Part shown: piece after piece, positions 46,982 through 55,557 of the stretch | Layout of the letters: each line of letters opens with the position of its first letter | Numbering within the stretch: position 1 is the first letter of the stretch | Source of the DNA: UBA2334 sp964396895 | GTDB lineage: Bacteria; Pseudomonadota; Gammaproteobacteria; Burkholderiales; Burkholderiaceae_C | Direction of reading: 5' to 3' | Assembly: GCA_964396895.1 (NCBI GenBank) | Contig: CAYNGJ010000002.1 | Span: forward strand, 186,001 to 250,000 | DNA: 64,000 nucleotides | Translations under genes and position numbers: made by a program | Notes under the pieces: model-generated | Told to the model about the DNA's origin: nothing | The model's input: the letters and a program-made list of their open reading frames with translations, nothing else | Databases searched by the model: none

Positions 46982-47947
46982 ATGGGCTTGGTTTTCGATG
47001 CTTTTTGGCGCGCAGTGGCTTACTGCTTGCACCCGCGGGTGGTGGCGCTGTCGTTTTTGCCATTGGTCCTCATGGTGGCGCTCTCGTTTGGCATGGGCTA
47101 CTTCTTTTGGGAGTCGGCGGTGGCCGATGTGTCCGCCTGGCTCACCGACAACGAGCTGTTGTCGCTGGCGCTGAACTGGCTCGACAAGGTGGGCGCCGGT
47201 GGCCTGCGTGCGGTGCTGGGGCCGCTCATCATTTTGTTTTTGGCCACCCCGGTCATTGTGGTGCTGTCCTTGCTGTTGGTGGGTTGGTTGATGACCCCTG
47301 CCATGGTGGCATTGGTGTCCGGTCGCCGCTTTGCGTCGCTCGAGAAGAAGAAGGGCGCATCCTGGTGGGGCAGCGTGTGGTGGTCGTTGATTTCCACCGT
47401 CATGGCGCTGCTGGCGCTGCTGGCCTCGTTGCCGTTGTGGCTGATTCCGCCCCTGATCATGGTGTTGCCCCCACTGATCTGGGGTTGGCTGACCTACCGG
47501 GTGTTCACCTTCGATGCCTTGGCCGAGCATGCCACCGTGGACGAACGCAAACTGCTGTTTGCCCGCCACCGGCACCAGTTTTTGCTGTTGGGCGTGGCGT
47601 CGGGCTATCTGGGTGCCTTGCCCAGTGTGTTGTGGGCCTCGGGTGCCATGTTCATTGCCATGGCGCCGCTGCTCATACCCCTGGCCATCTGGTTGTACAC
47701 CTTGATTTTTGCGTTTTCCTCGCTGTGGTTCACCCACTTGGCGCTGACCGTGCTGGAACGTTTGCGCGCTCAAGACCAGCGGCCCAAGCCTGGGTACGTG
47801 GCGGCACAAACCGCGGTTCGTGTCCGTGCCGGCACGGCGGCCACCAGCGTGGACGTGACTGATGTGCTGTCCGACGCCAGCACCGGCCATCCCACTGAGA
47901 CGCCCGCCTTGCCTCCGCCGCCGGTGGCGGGTGACAGGCACCCCTGA
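46982..47947 (+). CDS. EI24 domain membrane protein (CysZ-like)
   Basis: A 321-residue integral membrane protein of the EI24/CysZ superfamily. Four to six hydrophobic stretches are visible, with the family's opening GLVFDAFWRAVAYCLHPRVVALSFLPLVL and the cytosolic segment LTYRVFTFDALAEHATVDERKLLFARHRHQFLLLGVASGYLGALP. CysZ imports sulfate, but this branch has no sulfur-assimilation context here and lacks convincing CysZ specificity marks. The tail is Ala/Pro-rich. GGAAGG lies 7 bases before the ATG. It is followed by the MoCF gene after 16 bases. Confidence 0.85.
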   Translation: MGLVFDAFWRAVAYCLHPRVVALSFLPLVLMVALSFGMGYFFWESAVADVSAWLTDNELLSLALNWLDKVGAGGLRAVLGPLIILFLATPVIVVLSLLLVGWLMTPAMVALVSGRRFASLEKKKGASWWGSVWWSLISTVMALLALLASLPLWLIPPLIMVLPPLIWGWLTYRVFTFDALAEHATVDERKLLFARHRHQFLLLGVASGYLGALPSVLWASGAMFIAMAPLLIPLAIWLYTLIFAFSSLWFTHLALTVLERLRAQDQRPKPGYVAAQTAVRVRAGTAATSVDVTDVLSDASTGHPTETPALPPPPVAGDRHP

Positions 47948-47963
47948 TGCACAGGTACTTTTC

Positions 47964-48794
47964 ATGACCCGCTCCACGCCCACCTTCGGTGCATTGATCA
48001 TCGGTGACGAAATACTGTCAGGTCGCCGCGCCGACAAGCACCTCCCCAAGCTCATTGAGCTGTTGTGCGCGCGTGGCCTGCCGCTGGCCTATGCCTACCA
48101 CGTGGGTGACGACCCCACTCGCATCACCGCGTTGCTGGCGCAGGCTTTTGCCAGCGGGGATGTGGTGTTTGCGTTTGGCGGTATCGGGGCCACCCCCGAT
48201 GACCATACCCGTCAATGCGCGGCGGCCGCGCTGGGGCAACCCTTGCGATTGCACCCTCAGGCCAAAACCCTGATCGAGCAACGGATGTTGGACCTGGCAA
48301 GGCAGCAGGGCGAAACCCTTGATCTGGCCCACCCGGACAGCCTGCAGCGCTTGAACATGGGGGTGTTTCCGGCATCGGCCACCATCATCCCGAATGCCTA
48401 CAACCAGATTCCGGGTTTTTCCTGCCAGGGCGCAGCAGGCGGGGCCGTGCATTTTGTACCGGGATTTCCCGTCATGGCCTGGCCCATGGTCGAGTGGGTG
48501 CTGGACACCCACTATGCCGATTGCTTTTCCGTGGGCGCATGGGTGGAGAAGTCCGTGATCGTTTATGGTGCGATGGAGGCCACACTCACCCCCTTGATGG
48601 AGCGCATTGAGCGGGCACACCCTGACATCAAAGTGTTCAGCCTGCCCAGTGTGGATCACCCGCAGTATGGACGGCACATCGACCTCGGTGTGAAGGGGCC
48701 AGTGCTGCTGGCCGATGCGGCGTACCTGGACTTGTTGGCGGGCTTGAATGCCGGCGCGTTTCAGTTGGGCCCCGAATTGGTGCGAAATCAGTGA
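47964..48794 (+). CDS. MoCF domain (CinA N-terminal/molybdopterin-binding) protein
   Basis: A 276-residue protein of the competence/damage-inducible CinA N-terminal type. GALIIGDEILSGRRADKHLPKLIELL is followed by the nucleotide/pterin-binding block VVFAFGGIGATPDDHTRQCAAAALG. It lacks the C-terminal nicotinamide-nucleotide amidase domain of full CinA. Stand-alone MoCF proteins of this kind have no settled function. ATG 47964 is chosen over an in-frame extension overlapping the EI24 gene. Confidence 0.88.
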   Translation: MTRSTPTFGALIIGDEILSGRRADKHLPKLIELLCARGLPLAYAYHVGDDPTRITALLAQAFASGDVVFAFGGIGATPDDHTRQCAAAALGQPLRLHPQAKTLIEQRMLDLARQQGETLDLAHPDSLQRLNMGVFPASATIIPNAYNQIPGFSCQGAAGGAVHFVPGFPVMAWPMVEWVLDTHYADCFSVGAWVEKSVIVYGAMEATLTPLMERIERAHPDIKVFSLPSVDHPQYGRHIDLGVKGPVLLADAAYLDLLAGLNAGAFQLGPELVRNQ

Positions 48795-48831
48795 GCACCA
48801 ATGAGGTGCATTCGTGCATCGAATTGGTGCG
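48794..48831 (+). promoter_or_regulatory. Two NtrC-binding sites upstream of glnA
   Basis: AGCACCAATGAGGTGCA (48794-48810) matches the NtrC palindrome TGCACC-N5-GGTGCA at all but one position. TGCATCGAATTGGTGCG (48815-48831) matches at all but two. They lie about 95-130 bases above the sigma-54 promoter, the usual enhancer position. Confidence 0.75.
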
Positions 48832-48923
48832 TAAATAAAATCGCCTGTGCGCAGTGCGCATCGGCGGTTCGCCCTGGGTCGCAGGGCACAATACCCAGTG
48901 AAGCGGTTTCGTTGTGCCTGTTA

Positions 48924-48940
48924 TGGCATGGAAACTGCTT
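48924..48940 (+). promoter_or_regulatory. Sigma-54 promoter of glnA
   Basis: TGGCATGGAAACTGCTT has the -24 GG and -12 GC dinucleotides separated by exactly 10 bases, in the consensus TGGCAC-N5-TTGC(A/T) context with few mismatches. The glnA start codon is 52 bases downstream. Confidence 0.8.
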
Positions 48941-48991
48941 GAGTGGATTGTTCAACTTCCAAACCCGTAATCAGCCCATAGGAGATTTCTG

Positions 48992-50407
48992 ATGGCCAAG
49001 ACCGTCGCAGACGTGATGCAAATGGTGAAAGACAACGAAGTCAAATTTGTTGACTTCCGTTTCACCGACACCCGTGGCAAACAGCACCACACCACGGTGC
49101 CCGTGTCCCATTTTGACGAAGACAAGTTTGTGTCTGGCCATGCGTTTGATGGTTCTTCCATTGCAGGCTGGAAAGGCATTGAAGCCTCCGACATGCAGCT
49201 CATCCCTGACCCCAACACGGCGGTGGTGGATCCGTTCATGGAAGAGACCACGCTGTTGCTGACTTGCGATGTGATTGAGCCCACCGACGGCAAGTCTTAC
49301 GACCGCGATCCCCGCTCCATCGCCAAACGTGCCGAGGCTTACCTCAAGGCTTCTGGCCTGGGCGACACCGCTTTCTTCGGTCCTGAGCCAGAGTTCTTCA
49401 TTTTCGACGGCGTGCGCTGGAGCAATGAGCCAGGCAACGTCATGTACGAAATCGACGAGTACGAAGCCCCCTGGAACACTGGCTCCAAACTCGAAGGCGG
49501 CAACCGCGGCCACCGTCCCACGGTCAAGGGCGGCTACTTCCCCGTTCCCCCGGTGGACAGCACGCACGACATGCGCGCTGAAATGGCCCTGATCCTGGAA
49601 AGCCTGGGCATTCCCGTGGAGGTGTTCCACCACGAAGTGGCCGGCGCTGGCCAGAACGAGATCGGCACGCGCTTCTCCACCCTGGTGGAGCGCGCCGACT
49701 GGACGCTGCTGCAGAAGTACGTGGTGCACAACGTGGCCAACGCCTACGGCAAAACCGCCACCTTCATGCCCAAGCCCTATGCCGGTGACAACGGCTCCGG
49801 CATGCACGTGCACCAGTCGGTCTGGAAAGACGGCAAAAACCTGTTCGCCGGTGACGGCTACGCTGGCCTTAGCGACTTCGCCCTGTACTACGTGGGTGGC
49901 ATCATCAAGCACGCTCGCGCGCTCAACGCCATCACCAACCCAGGTACCAACAGCTACAAGCGCCTGGTGCCCCACTTCGAAGCCCCGGTCAAGCTGGCCT
50001 ACTCGGCCAAAAACCGCTCGGCGTCCATCCGCATCCCTTACGTGGCCAACCCCAAAGGTCGTCGCGTGGAAGCACGCTTCCCCGATCCACTGATGAACCC
50101 TTACCTGGGTTTTGCCGCGCTGCTGATGGCCGGTCTGGACGGCGTGGAAAACAAAATCCACCCCGGCGAAGCCGCCACCAAGGACTTGTACCACCTGCCT
50201 CCTGAGGAGGACAAGTTGGTGCCCACCGTGTGCCACAGCCTGGACCAGGCCCTGGAAGCACTCGACGCAGACCGCGCTTTCCTGACCAAGGGCGGTGTGT
50301 TCACTGACTCCATGATCGATGCCTACATTGACCTGAAGATGCAGGAAGTGACCCGTTTCCGCATGGCCGTGCACCCTGTCGAATACGACATGTACTACAG
50401 CCTGTGA
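48992..50407 (+). CDS. glnA: Glutamine synthetase, type I
   Basis: The 471-residue dodecameric enzyme assimilating ammonia into glutamine. [33 protein letters not shown], the ATP-binding [16 protein letters not shown] and the adenylylation site Y400 in [11 protein letters not shown] (Y397 in E. coli) are all intact. The enzyme is therefore of the GlnE-regulated GSI-beta class. It heads a nitrogen-control cluster with ntrB and ntrC and is preceded by NtrC sites and a sigma-54 promoter. It ends at a strong terminator. Confidence 0.98.
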   Translation: MAKTVADVMQMVKDNEVKFVDFRFTDTRGKQHHTTVPVSHFDEDKFVSGHAFDGSSIAGWKGIEASDMQLIPDPNTAVVDPFMEETTLLLTCDVIEPTDGKSYDRDPRSIAKRAEAYLKASGLGDTAFFGPEPEFFIFDGVRWSNEPGNVMYEIDEYEAPWNTGSKLEGGNRGHRPTVKGGYFPVPPVDSTHDMRAEMALILESLGIPVEVFHHEVAGAGQNEIGTRFSTLVERADWTLLQKYVVHNVANAYGKTATFMPKPYAGDNGSGMHVHQSVWKDGKNLFAGDGYAGLSDFALYYVGGIIKHARALNAITNPGTNSYKRLVPHFEAPVKLAYSAKNRSASIRIPYVANPKGRRVEARFPDPLMNPYLGFAALLMAGLDGVENKIHPGEAATKDLYHLPPEEDKLVPTVCHSLDQALEALDADRAFLTKGGVFTDSMIDAYIDLKMQEVTRFRMAVHPVEYDMYYSL

Positions 50408-50424
50408 TTGGTGGATGACCTCTC

Positions 50425-50455
50425 AAAAGGGACGGCGTGGCCGTCCCTTTTTTGT
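50425..50455 (+). terminator. Intrinsic terminator of glnA
   Basis: An 11-bp perfect stem (AAAGGGACGGC / GCCGTCCCTTT, 50426-50436 with 50440-50450) with a 3-base loop and T-tail lies 18 bases after the stop codon. Confidence 0.88.
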
Positions 50456-50555
50456 TGGAGCGACCATCGAGGTCAGCCCACTTTCAGCGGTGCACGGGCA
50501 CTTTTGGGGGATACTGTCCATCACAGTGACAGAGCCTGTTGCTCTGGAGAATGGA

Positions 50556-51149
50556 ATGCCTCACATGAATTTTTCTGCCTTGACCCAGCGCATGGCATCG
50601 CTGATGTGCGCCGTGCTGGCCGGGGGTGCACTGGGTACCGCCCAGGCACAAGACCGCATATACCGCTGCGGCAACGAATACACCAACAACCCCACCCCCG
50701 CCCAGAAGAAAGACTGCACCCCGTTGGAGGGCGGCAACGTCACGGTGGTCCAGGGCACGCGGGCCAGTGGCAACAAAGCCAACGCCAAGCCCAGTGGTGT
50801 GGCCCATGCCGCACCGGCTTCGGCCGATCAACCCCGTGTGGACCCCGCTCAGCAAAGGGCCAGAGACAGCGATGCACGTGCCATCCTGGAGGCCGAGCTG
50901 CGCCGTGCAGAAGCCCGTCTGGCGGACCTGCAGCGCGAGTACAACGGCGGGCAACCCGAACGCCGGGGTGTGGAGTTGAGAAATCCCGCCATCTACAACG
51001 AGCGGGTGGCTGACCTCAAGGCCAGCCTGGCCAGGGCCGAGGCCGATGTGGCGGGCATACGGCGGGAGTTGCAGCGGGCCGGTGGTGCCGCAGCCCCTGC
51101 GGCGTCCACCGCCCAGGCGGCGACGGGTAACGCCTTGGTGCCCCGCTGA
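50556..51149 (+). CDS. Exported DUF4124-like protein with coiled-coil C-terminus
   Basis: A 197-residue protein. A signal peptide ending near LGTAQA is followed by a DUF4124-like start QDRIYRCGNEYTNNPTPAQKKDC with two Cys. An Ala-rich linker follows, then a charged helix likely to form a coiled coil (AILEAELRRAEARLADLQREY; VADLKASLARAEADVAGIRRELQ). GGAGA lies 5 bases before ATG 50556. It sits between glnA and ntrB, a place where other betaproteobacteria often have such a gene. Its role is unknown; it may be a periplasmic structural protein. Confidence 0.78.
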   Translation: MPHMNFSALTQRMASLMCAVLAGGALGTAQAQDRIYRCGNEYTNNPTPAQKKDCTPLEGGNVTVVQGTRASGNKANAKPSGVAHAAPASADQPRVDPAQQRARDSDARAILEAELRRAEARLADLQREYNGGQPERRGVELRNPAIYNERVADLKASLARAEADVAGIRRELQRAGGAAAPAASTAQAATGNALVPR

Positions 51150-51165
51150 CGTGGCCGTGGTGAAA

Positions 51166-52242
51166 ATGCCCAAGGGGCAGGCGCCATCTCCGGCTTCCCG
51201 TTTCCAGTCGCTGGACCTGCTGGCCACCCTGGTGGCGGTTGTGGCCACCGATGGCCGCCTGTTGTTCGTGAACGCGGCCCTGGAGGATGCACTGGGCCTG
51301 TCCCGCCGTGGGGTGGCGGGCACGCAACTGGCCGATTTTTTCACCCAGCCCAATGTGTTGCTGAACGCCCTCTCGGGTGCCAAGGGCAATGAGTTTGCCG
51401 CGTTGCGCTACGACGCGTGGGTCAAATGCCACCACCGTGAGCCCATGCCCGTGCATGTGGTGGTGGCCCAGACCGAGGTGGCCAATGAAGTGGTGGTGGA
51501 ACTCCTGCCCCTGGAGCAACAGACCCGCCAGGACAGGGAGGAGCGCCTCATCGACCAGGCACAGGCCAACAAAGAGCTGATTCGCAACCTGGCCCATGAA
51601 ATCAAAAACCCCCTGGGGGGCATACGCGGTGCGGCCCAGTTGCTGCAGATGGAGCTGGAGTCGCGCGAACTCATCGAGTACACGCAGGTCATCATTCACG
51701 AAGCCGATCGCTTGCAAACCCTGGTGGACCGGCTGCTGGCCCCGCACCGTCGGCCCCACGTGGTGGGTGACGTGAACATCCATGAAGTGTGCGAGCGGGT
51801 GCGCTCCCTGATTTTGGTGGAGTTCCCCAAGGGTTTGAAGGTCGTGCGGGACTACGACGCGTCGCTGCCCGAGTTCCGTGGTGACCGCGAGCAGCTCATT
51901 CAGGCGGTGCTCAACATCGCCCACAACGCCGCCCAGGCGCTGGCACCCCGGCTGCAGACGGGGGATGCCGAGATCGTTTTCAAGACGCGAGTGGCCCGCC
52001 AAGTCACATTTGGCAAGCAGCGTTACCGCCTGGCACTGGAATTGCATGTCATCGACAACGGGCCCGGCGTACCGGACTCGATCAAGGACCGCATTTTTTA
52101 CCCGCTGGTGTCGGGACGTGAAGGGGGTTCTGGGCTGGGGCTGACCCTGGCGCAGACCTTTGTTCAGCAGCACCATGGCCTGATCGAGTGCGACAGCGTT
52201 CCCGGGCGAACCGACTTCAAGATATTGATTCCCCTGCCTTGA
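51166..52242 (+). CDS. glnL: Nitrogen regulation sensor kinase NtrB
   Basis: A 358-residue cytosolic histidine kinase/phosphatase. An N-terminal PAS domain (SLDLLATLVAVVATDGRLLFVNAALEDALGLSRRGVAG) is followed by HisKA with H144 (NLAHEIKNPLGGIRGAAQLL) and an HATPase with NIAHNAAQAL, DNGPGVPDSIKDRIFYP and GSGLGLTLAQT. It phosphorylates NtrC under nitrogen limitation, controlled by PII. ATG 51166 is used; GTG codons at 51151 and 51160 are alternatives. It lies 16 bases after the DUF4124-like gene and 74 before ntrC. Confidence 0.95.
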   Translation: MPKGQAPSPASRFQSLDLLATLVAVVATDGRLLFVNAALEDALGLSRRGVAGTQLADFFTQPNVLLNALSGAKGNEFAALRYDAWVKCHHREPMPVHVVVAQTEVANEVVVELLPLEQQTRQDREERLIDQAQANKELIRNLAHEIKNPLGGIRGAAQLLQMELESRELIEYTQVIIHEADRLQTLVDRLLAPHRRPHVVGDVNIHEVCERVRSLILVEFPKGLKVVRDYDASLPEFRGDREQLIQAVLNIAHNAAQALAPRLQTGDAEIVFKTRVARQVTFGKQRYRLALELHVIDNGPGVPDSIKDRIFYPLVSGREGGSGLGLTLAQTFVQQHHGLIECDSVPGRTDFKILIPLP

Positions 52243-52316
52243 AGTCGAGCGGGAGCACCCGACTTCACACCAAAGGGCGGGGTTGAATCGAACAAGAGGC
52301 AAAAGGAAACGAACGC

Positions 52317-53933
52317 ATGAAACCCATCTGGATCGTGGATGACGATCAGTCCATCCGGTTCGTTCTTGAAAAAGCGCTGCTGCGTGAGAACCTGCCCACC
52401 CGCAGCTTCACCAACCCCCAAGAGGTGCTGGCCGCTCTGAGCGACAGCAACGACGACCAGGGCCCGCAGATTCTGGTGAGCGACATCCGCATGCCCGGTG
52501 GCTCCGGTCTCGACCTGCTGGACCAGGTCAAGAAGAAGCTGCCCGGTCTGCCCGTCATCATCATGACGGCGTTTTCCGACCTGGACAGCGCGGTGTCCGC
52601 CTTTCAGGGGGGCGCGTTCGAGTACCTGCCCAAACCCTTTGATTTGCCCAAGGCGGTGGAGCTGATCCGCCGCGCAGTGGAAGAAAGCCAGCGCGAAGAA
52701 GTGGCCGAGGAGCGCATGGCCGCCGCGCCCGAAATGCTGGGCCAGGCGCCCGCCATGCAGGATGTGTTTCGGGCCATTGGTCGCCTCAGCCAGAGCAACG
52801 TCACGGTCATGATCACCGGTGAATCGGGCTCCGGCAAGGAGCTGGTGGCGCGTGCGCTGCACAAGCACTCCCCCCGTGCCAACGGGCCGTTTGTGGCCAT
52901 CAACACCGCAGCCATTCCGAAAGACCTGCTGGAGAGTGAGCTGTTCGGCCACGAGCGCGGTGCCTTCACGGGCGCCCAGACCATGCGCCGGGGTCGGTTT
53001 GAGCAGGCCGATGGCGGCACCCTGTTTTTGGACGAAATTGGTGACATGCCGTTTGACTTGCAGACGCGTTTGTTGCGTGTGCTGTCGGACGGGCATTTCT
53101 ACCGCGTGGGCGGGCACAGTGCGGTCAAAACCAATGTGCGCGTCATTGCGGCCACCCACCAGAACCTGGAGCAAAGGGTGAAAGAGGGGGTGTTCCGCGA
53201 AGACCTGTTCCACCGCCTGAACGTCATCCGCCTGCGCCTGCCCGCCCTGCGCGAGCGCCGCGAAGATGTGTACATGCTGGCGCGCCACTTCCTGGTGCAG
53301 AGCGCCAAGCAGCTGGATGTGGAGCCCAAACGCATTTCCGAAGCGGCCCTGCTGCGCTTGGCCTCGTTCGACTTTCCGGGCAATGTGCGCCAGCTGGAGA
53401 ACGTGTGCCATTGGCTGACGGTGATGGCACCGGCCCAGGTCATCGAGGTCAAAGACCTGCCGCCTGAGGTGCTGTCAGTGGCGGCCCCCGGGCCAGCTGC
53501 GGCGCAGGCCGACGTGTCTGCCCCCGTCAGTGCAGCCGTCTCGCACGAGGGCGTGCCGACTCAGGTGGTCTCAACCGCGCAGCCCGCCGGACTGGGGGGC
53601 GCGGGGCCTGAGCACCCGGCCAACCACGCTGGCCTGGGCTTTGTTCAGCCGTTGGGCGAGCACCAGACGCCGGCCATGGCAGTGGCCGAGGCGTCGACCA
53701 CTGCGGCCCCTGGGGGTTTGGAAGAGTGGGAGCGTGGCCTGCAGGCCGAGGCCAAAACCCTGCTGGAGTCCGGGCGCGAAGATGTGTGGGACGTGCTCAC
53801 CCGCCGCTTTGAGACGCGCCTCATCCTCACCGCCTTGGCCAACACGCGGGGTCGGCGCATCGAGGCGGCCCACAAACTGGGCATAGGCCGCAACACCATC
53901 ACCCGGAAAATTCAGGAGCTGCACCTGGAGTGA
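52317..53933 (+). CDS. glnG: Nitrogen regulation response regulator NtrC with long interdomain linker
   Basis: A 538-residue sigma-54 activator. The receiver has D9/D10 in WIVDDDQS and phosphoacceptor D56 (VSDIRMPGGSG). The AAA+ domain has Walker A GESGSGKE (168-175), the sigma-54 contact loop GAFTGA (215-220), GTLFLDEIGD and the arginine finger region. A Fis-type HTH ends the protein (RRIEAAHKLGIGRNTITRKIQEL). It is about 70 residues longer than E. coli NtrC because of an Ala/Val/Pro-rich linker (about 395-470) between AAA+ and HTH. It should bind the sites upstream of glnA. Confidence 0.95.
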   Translation: MKPIWIVDDDQSIRFVLEKALLRENLPTRSFTNPQEVLAALSDSNDDQGPQILVSDIRMPGGSGLDLLDQVKKKLPGLPVIIMTAFSDLDSAVSAFQGGAFEYLPKPFDLPKAVELIRRAVEESQREEVAEERMAAAPEMLGQAPAMQDVFRAIGRLSQSNVTVMITGESGSGKELVARALHKHSPRANGPFVAINTAAIPKDLLESELFGHERGAFTGAQTMRRGRFEQADGGTLFLDEIGDMPFDLQTRLLRVLSDGHFYRVGGHSAVKTNVRVIAATHQNLEQRVKEGVFREDLFHRLNVIRLRLPALRERREDVYMLARHFLVQSAKQLDVEPKRISEAALLRLASFDFPGNVRQLENVCHWLTVMAPAQVIEVKDLPPEVLSVAAPGPAAAQADVSAPVSAAVSHEGVPTQVVSTAQPAGLGGAGPEHPANHAGLGFVQPLGEHQTPAMAVAEASTTAAPGGLEEWERGLQAEAKTLLESGREDVWDVLTRRFETRLILTALANTRGRRIEAAHKLGIGRNTITRKIQELHLE

Positions 53934-53967
53934 ATCGAGTCTGCCCACTCCGGGTGTTTTGTGAGTA

Positions 53968-54065
53968 AAAATGCCACTCAGCGCTTTCTGTAAAACAACA
54001 GTTTGCTATCTATTTAAATATATAGCAAACTGTCCAATGAATTCAACCGTTGCAGCGGTTTTTGG
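53968..54065. repeat. AT-rich N19 repeat, copy B (paired inverted units)
   Basis: Two half-units face each other. Left: CAGCGCT (53980-53986), 19 bases, GCTAT. Right, on the minus strand: CAACGGT (54053-54047), 19 bases, GCTAT. Their inner ends form a perfect 12-bp inverted repeat (ACAGTTTGCTAT / ATAGCAAACTGT) around a 12-base AT loop. It lies between the convergent ntrC and xth genes and may fold as a bidirectional terminator. This looks like the complete form of which the others are halves. Confidence 0.82.
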
Positions 54066-54068
54066 CTT

Positions 54069-54902
54069 TTAACCCAGCGTCAACACCACCGGAGCATGGT
54101 CGCTGGGGCGCTCGTTTTTGCGGGGCAGTTTGTCCACCGCACAGGCCTGTGCCAGGGGCTTGAGCGTGTCGCTGATGAGGATGTGGTCAATGCGCAAGCC
54201 CCGGTTGCGGCGAAAGGCAAATTCCCGGTAATCCCACCAGCTGTAGTTTTTATCGGGCTGCGCAAACAAGCGCACGCTATCGTGCAGGCCCAGGCCGATC
54301 AGTGCCTGCAGGTGCTGCCGTTCCTCGGTGGTGCAGTGGATGGCCTCGCGCATGCCGTCCGGATCCCACACGTCGGCGTCGTCGAAGGTGATGTTGAAGT
54401 CGCCCATCAGGACCAGGTGGGGGTGGCTGGCCAGTTCTTGTTGCACCCACGCGTGCATGGCCTGCAGCCATTGCATTTTGTAGGTGAACTTGTCGCTGCC
54501 GGGTGCCTGTCCATTGGGAAAGTAGGCGCCAATGACGCGGATGCCAGCGTCTGCCTCAGGGTGTTCAGCGTTGCCGCCGGCCGACGGTGAACGGGTCCAC
54601 GGCACGGTCGCGGTGAGCACCCGGGCTTGCTCGTCGGGCAGGCCGGGCAGGTTTTTCACGGTCGCGGTCAAAGGTTGGCGGGACAGCAGGGCCACGCCGT
54701 TGTAGGTTTTTTGACCAAACCATTGCGCGTGGTAGCCCGCGTCGCTGAAGGCCTGAACGGGAAATTTGTCATCCGTCATCTTCAGCTCTTGCAGGGCCAG
54801 CACGTCGATGGGATCCCCGGCGTCGGCCTGCGCGGCCAGCCAGTCCAGCACCTGGGGCAGGCGCACAGTGAGGGAGTTGACGTTCCAGGTGGCGAGTTTC
54901 AC
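54069..54902 (-). CDS. xth: Exodeoxyribonuclease III / AP endonuclease
   Basis: A 277-residue Mg-dependent DNA repair nuclease of the ExoIII/APE family. KLATWNVNSLTVRLPQVLDWLA, VLALQELKMTDDKFP (metal-binding Glu), GDFNITFDDADVWDP (catalytic Asp/Asn), WWDYREFAFRRNRGLRIDHIL and SDHAPVVLTL are in the expected order. The GTG at 54902 gives the canonical VKLATWNVN start with AAGGA just upstream; an ATG seven codons earlier is possible. It is the last of four leftward genes after folA. Confidence 0.94.
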   Translation of the reverse strand: MKLATWNVNSLTVRLPQVLDWLAAQADAGDPIDVLALQELKMTDDKFPVQAFSDAGYHAQWFGQKTYNGVALLSRQPLTATVKNLPGLPDEQARVLTATVPWTRSPSAGGNAEHPEADAGIRVIGAYFPNGQAPGSDKFTYKMQWLQAMHAWVQQELASHPHLVLMGDFNITFDDADVWDPDGMREAIHCTTEERQHLQALIGLGLHDSVRLFAQPDKNYSWWDYREFAFRRNRGLRIDHILISDTLKPLAQACAVDKLPRKNERPSDHAPVVLTLG

Positions 54903-54956
54903 GGTTGCCCCATCCTTGTTCAAAATTGGTGTGTGGCCATGCGGGCCTTTTCGCTG

Positions 54957-55490
54957 TCAGCGGGGGGTGTAGGTGACGAAGCTGTAGCGCAGTCCGTTGG
55001 CCGCGGTGTGCGACTCGCGACCTGTTTCGGCCCATTCTTCGCCCAGAGTGGGGGCATGGGCATCACCCGCAAAGTCGGCGTCAATTTCGGTGACCACCAC
55101 GCGTTGGGCCAGTGGCAGTGCCTGGGCGTAGATTTGCGCGCCACCCACCACCCACACCTCGGGATGGTCTTTCAAATTCAACAGCGCACTCTCCAATGAA
55201 TCAAAGCGCTGGATGCCGTTTACATCTGAAATTTTGGAGGAAATGGCGTCGGTGGTGCCCCCGGGGGGGGCTGTCCACAACGGGTCGCGCGTCAGCACCA
55301 CGTTCAGGCGGCCCGGCAGCGGGCGAAAGCGGGGGGGCAGCGAGTCCCAGGTTTTGCGGCCCATGACCACGGGGCAGCCTTGTGTCTGGCGCTTGAAGTG
55401 GGCCAGGTCTTCAGGCAGGTGCCAGGGCAGGGCGTTGTTCAGGCCGATCACCCCGTTTCGGGCGCGGGCGTAGATGAGGTTGAGTCGCAT
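54957..55490 (-). CDS. folA: Dihydrofolate reductase with a repeat-derived insertion
   Basis: A 177-residue enzyme reducing dihydrofolate with NADPH. RLNLIYARARNGVIGLNNALPWHLPEDLAHFK contains the Met20-loop region and the catalytic acid (E/D at the PWHLPED position). VVMGRKTWDSLP and the NADPH loop VWVVGGAQIYAQAL are intact. Between VLTRDPLWTAPPGG and the VWVVGG strand there is extra sequence (TTDAISSKISDVNGIQRFDSLESALL) about 12-15 residues longer than in E. coli, overlapping repeat copy H. The start is MRLNLIYARARNG; the upstream extension is not conserved. It lies two genes downstream of thyA. Confidence 0.94.
   Translation of the reverse strand: MRLNLIYARARNGVIGLNNALPWHLPEDLAHFKRQTQGCPVVMGRKTWDSLPPRFRPLPGRLNVVLTRDPLWTAPPGGTTDAISSKISDVNGIQRFDSLESALLNLKDHPEVWVVGGAQIYAQALPLAQRVVVTEIDADFAGDAHAPTLGEEWAETGRESHTAANGLRYSFVTYTPR
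55181..55224 (-). repeat. AT-rich N19 repeat, copy H (inside folA, in frame)
   Basis: Minus-strand core CAGCGCT (55211-55205), exactly 19 bases, GCT (55185-55183), outer flank GGCAT. It shares ATTCATTGGA with the right half of copy B. In the folA frame it reads QRFDSLESAL and lies at the site of a length expansion relative to E. coli DHFR. Confidence 0.7.
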
Positions 55491-55557
55491 GGATGGCAAT
55501 GGTAGCGGTGCGCCGACCTCCGGGCGGCCCCAGCAGAGGGCGCGTGTGGAGCGGTGG

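Noticed and set aside
46157..48055. A 632-residue frame antisense to the pseudouridine synthase and EI24 genes
   Set aside because: Gln/His/Gly-rich shadow of well-supported sense genes.
48971..50374. A 467-residue frame antisense to glnA
   Set aside because: Glutamine synthetase is unmistakable on the plus strand; the antisense product has no family features.
50513..50534. Pho-box-like tgtcc..gtgacag upstream of the DUF4124-like gene
   Set aside because: Only one half resembles the 7-base repeat, the second half is poor and the context is nitrogen control.
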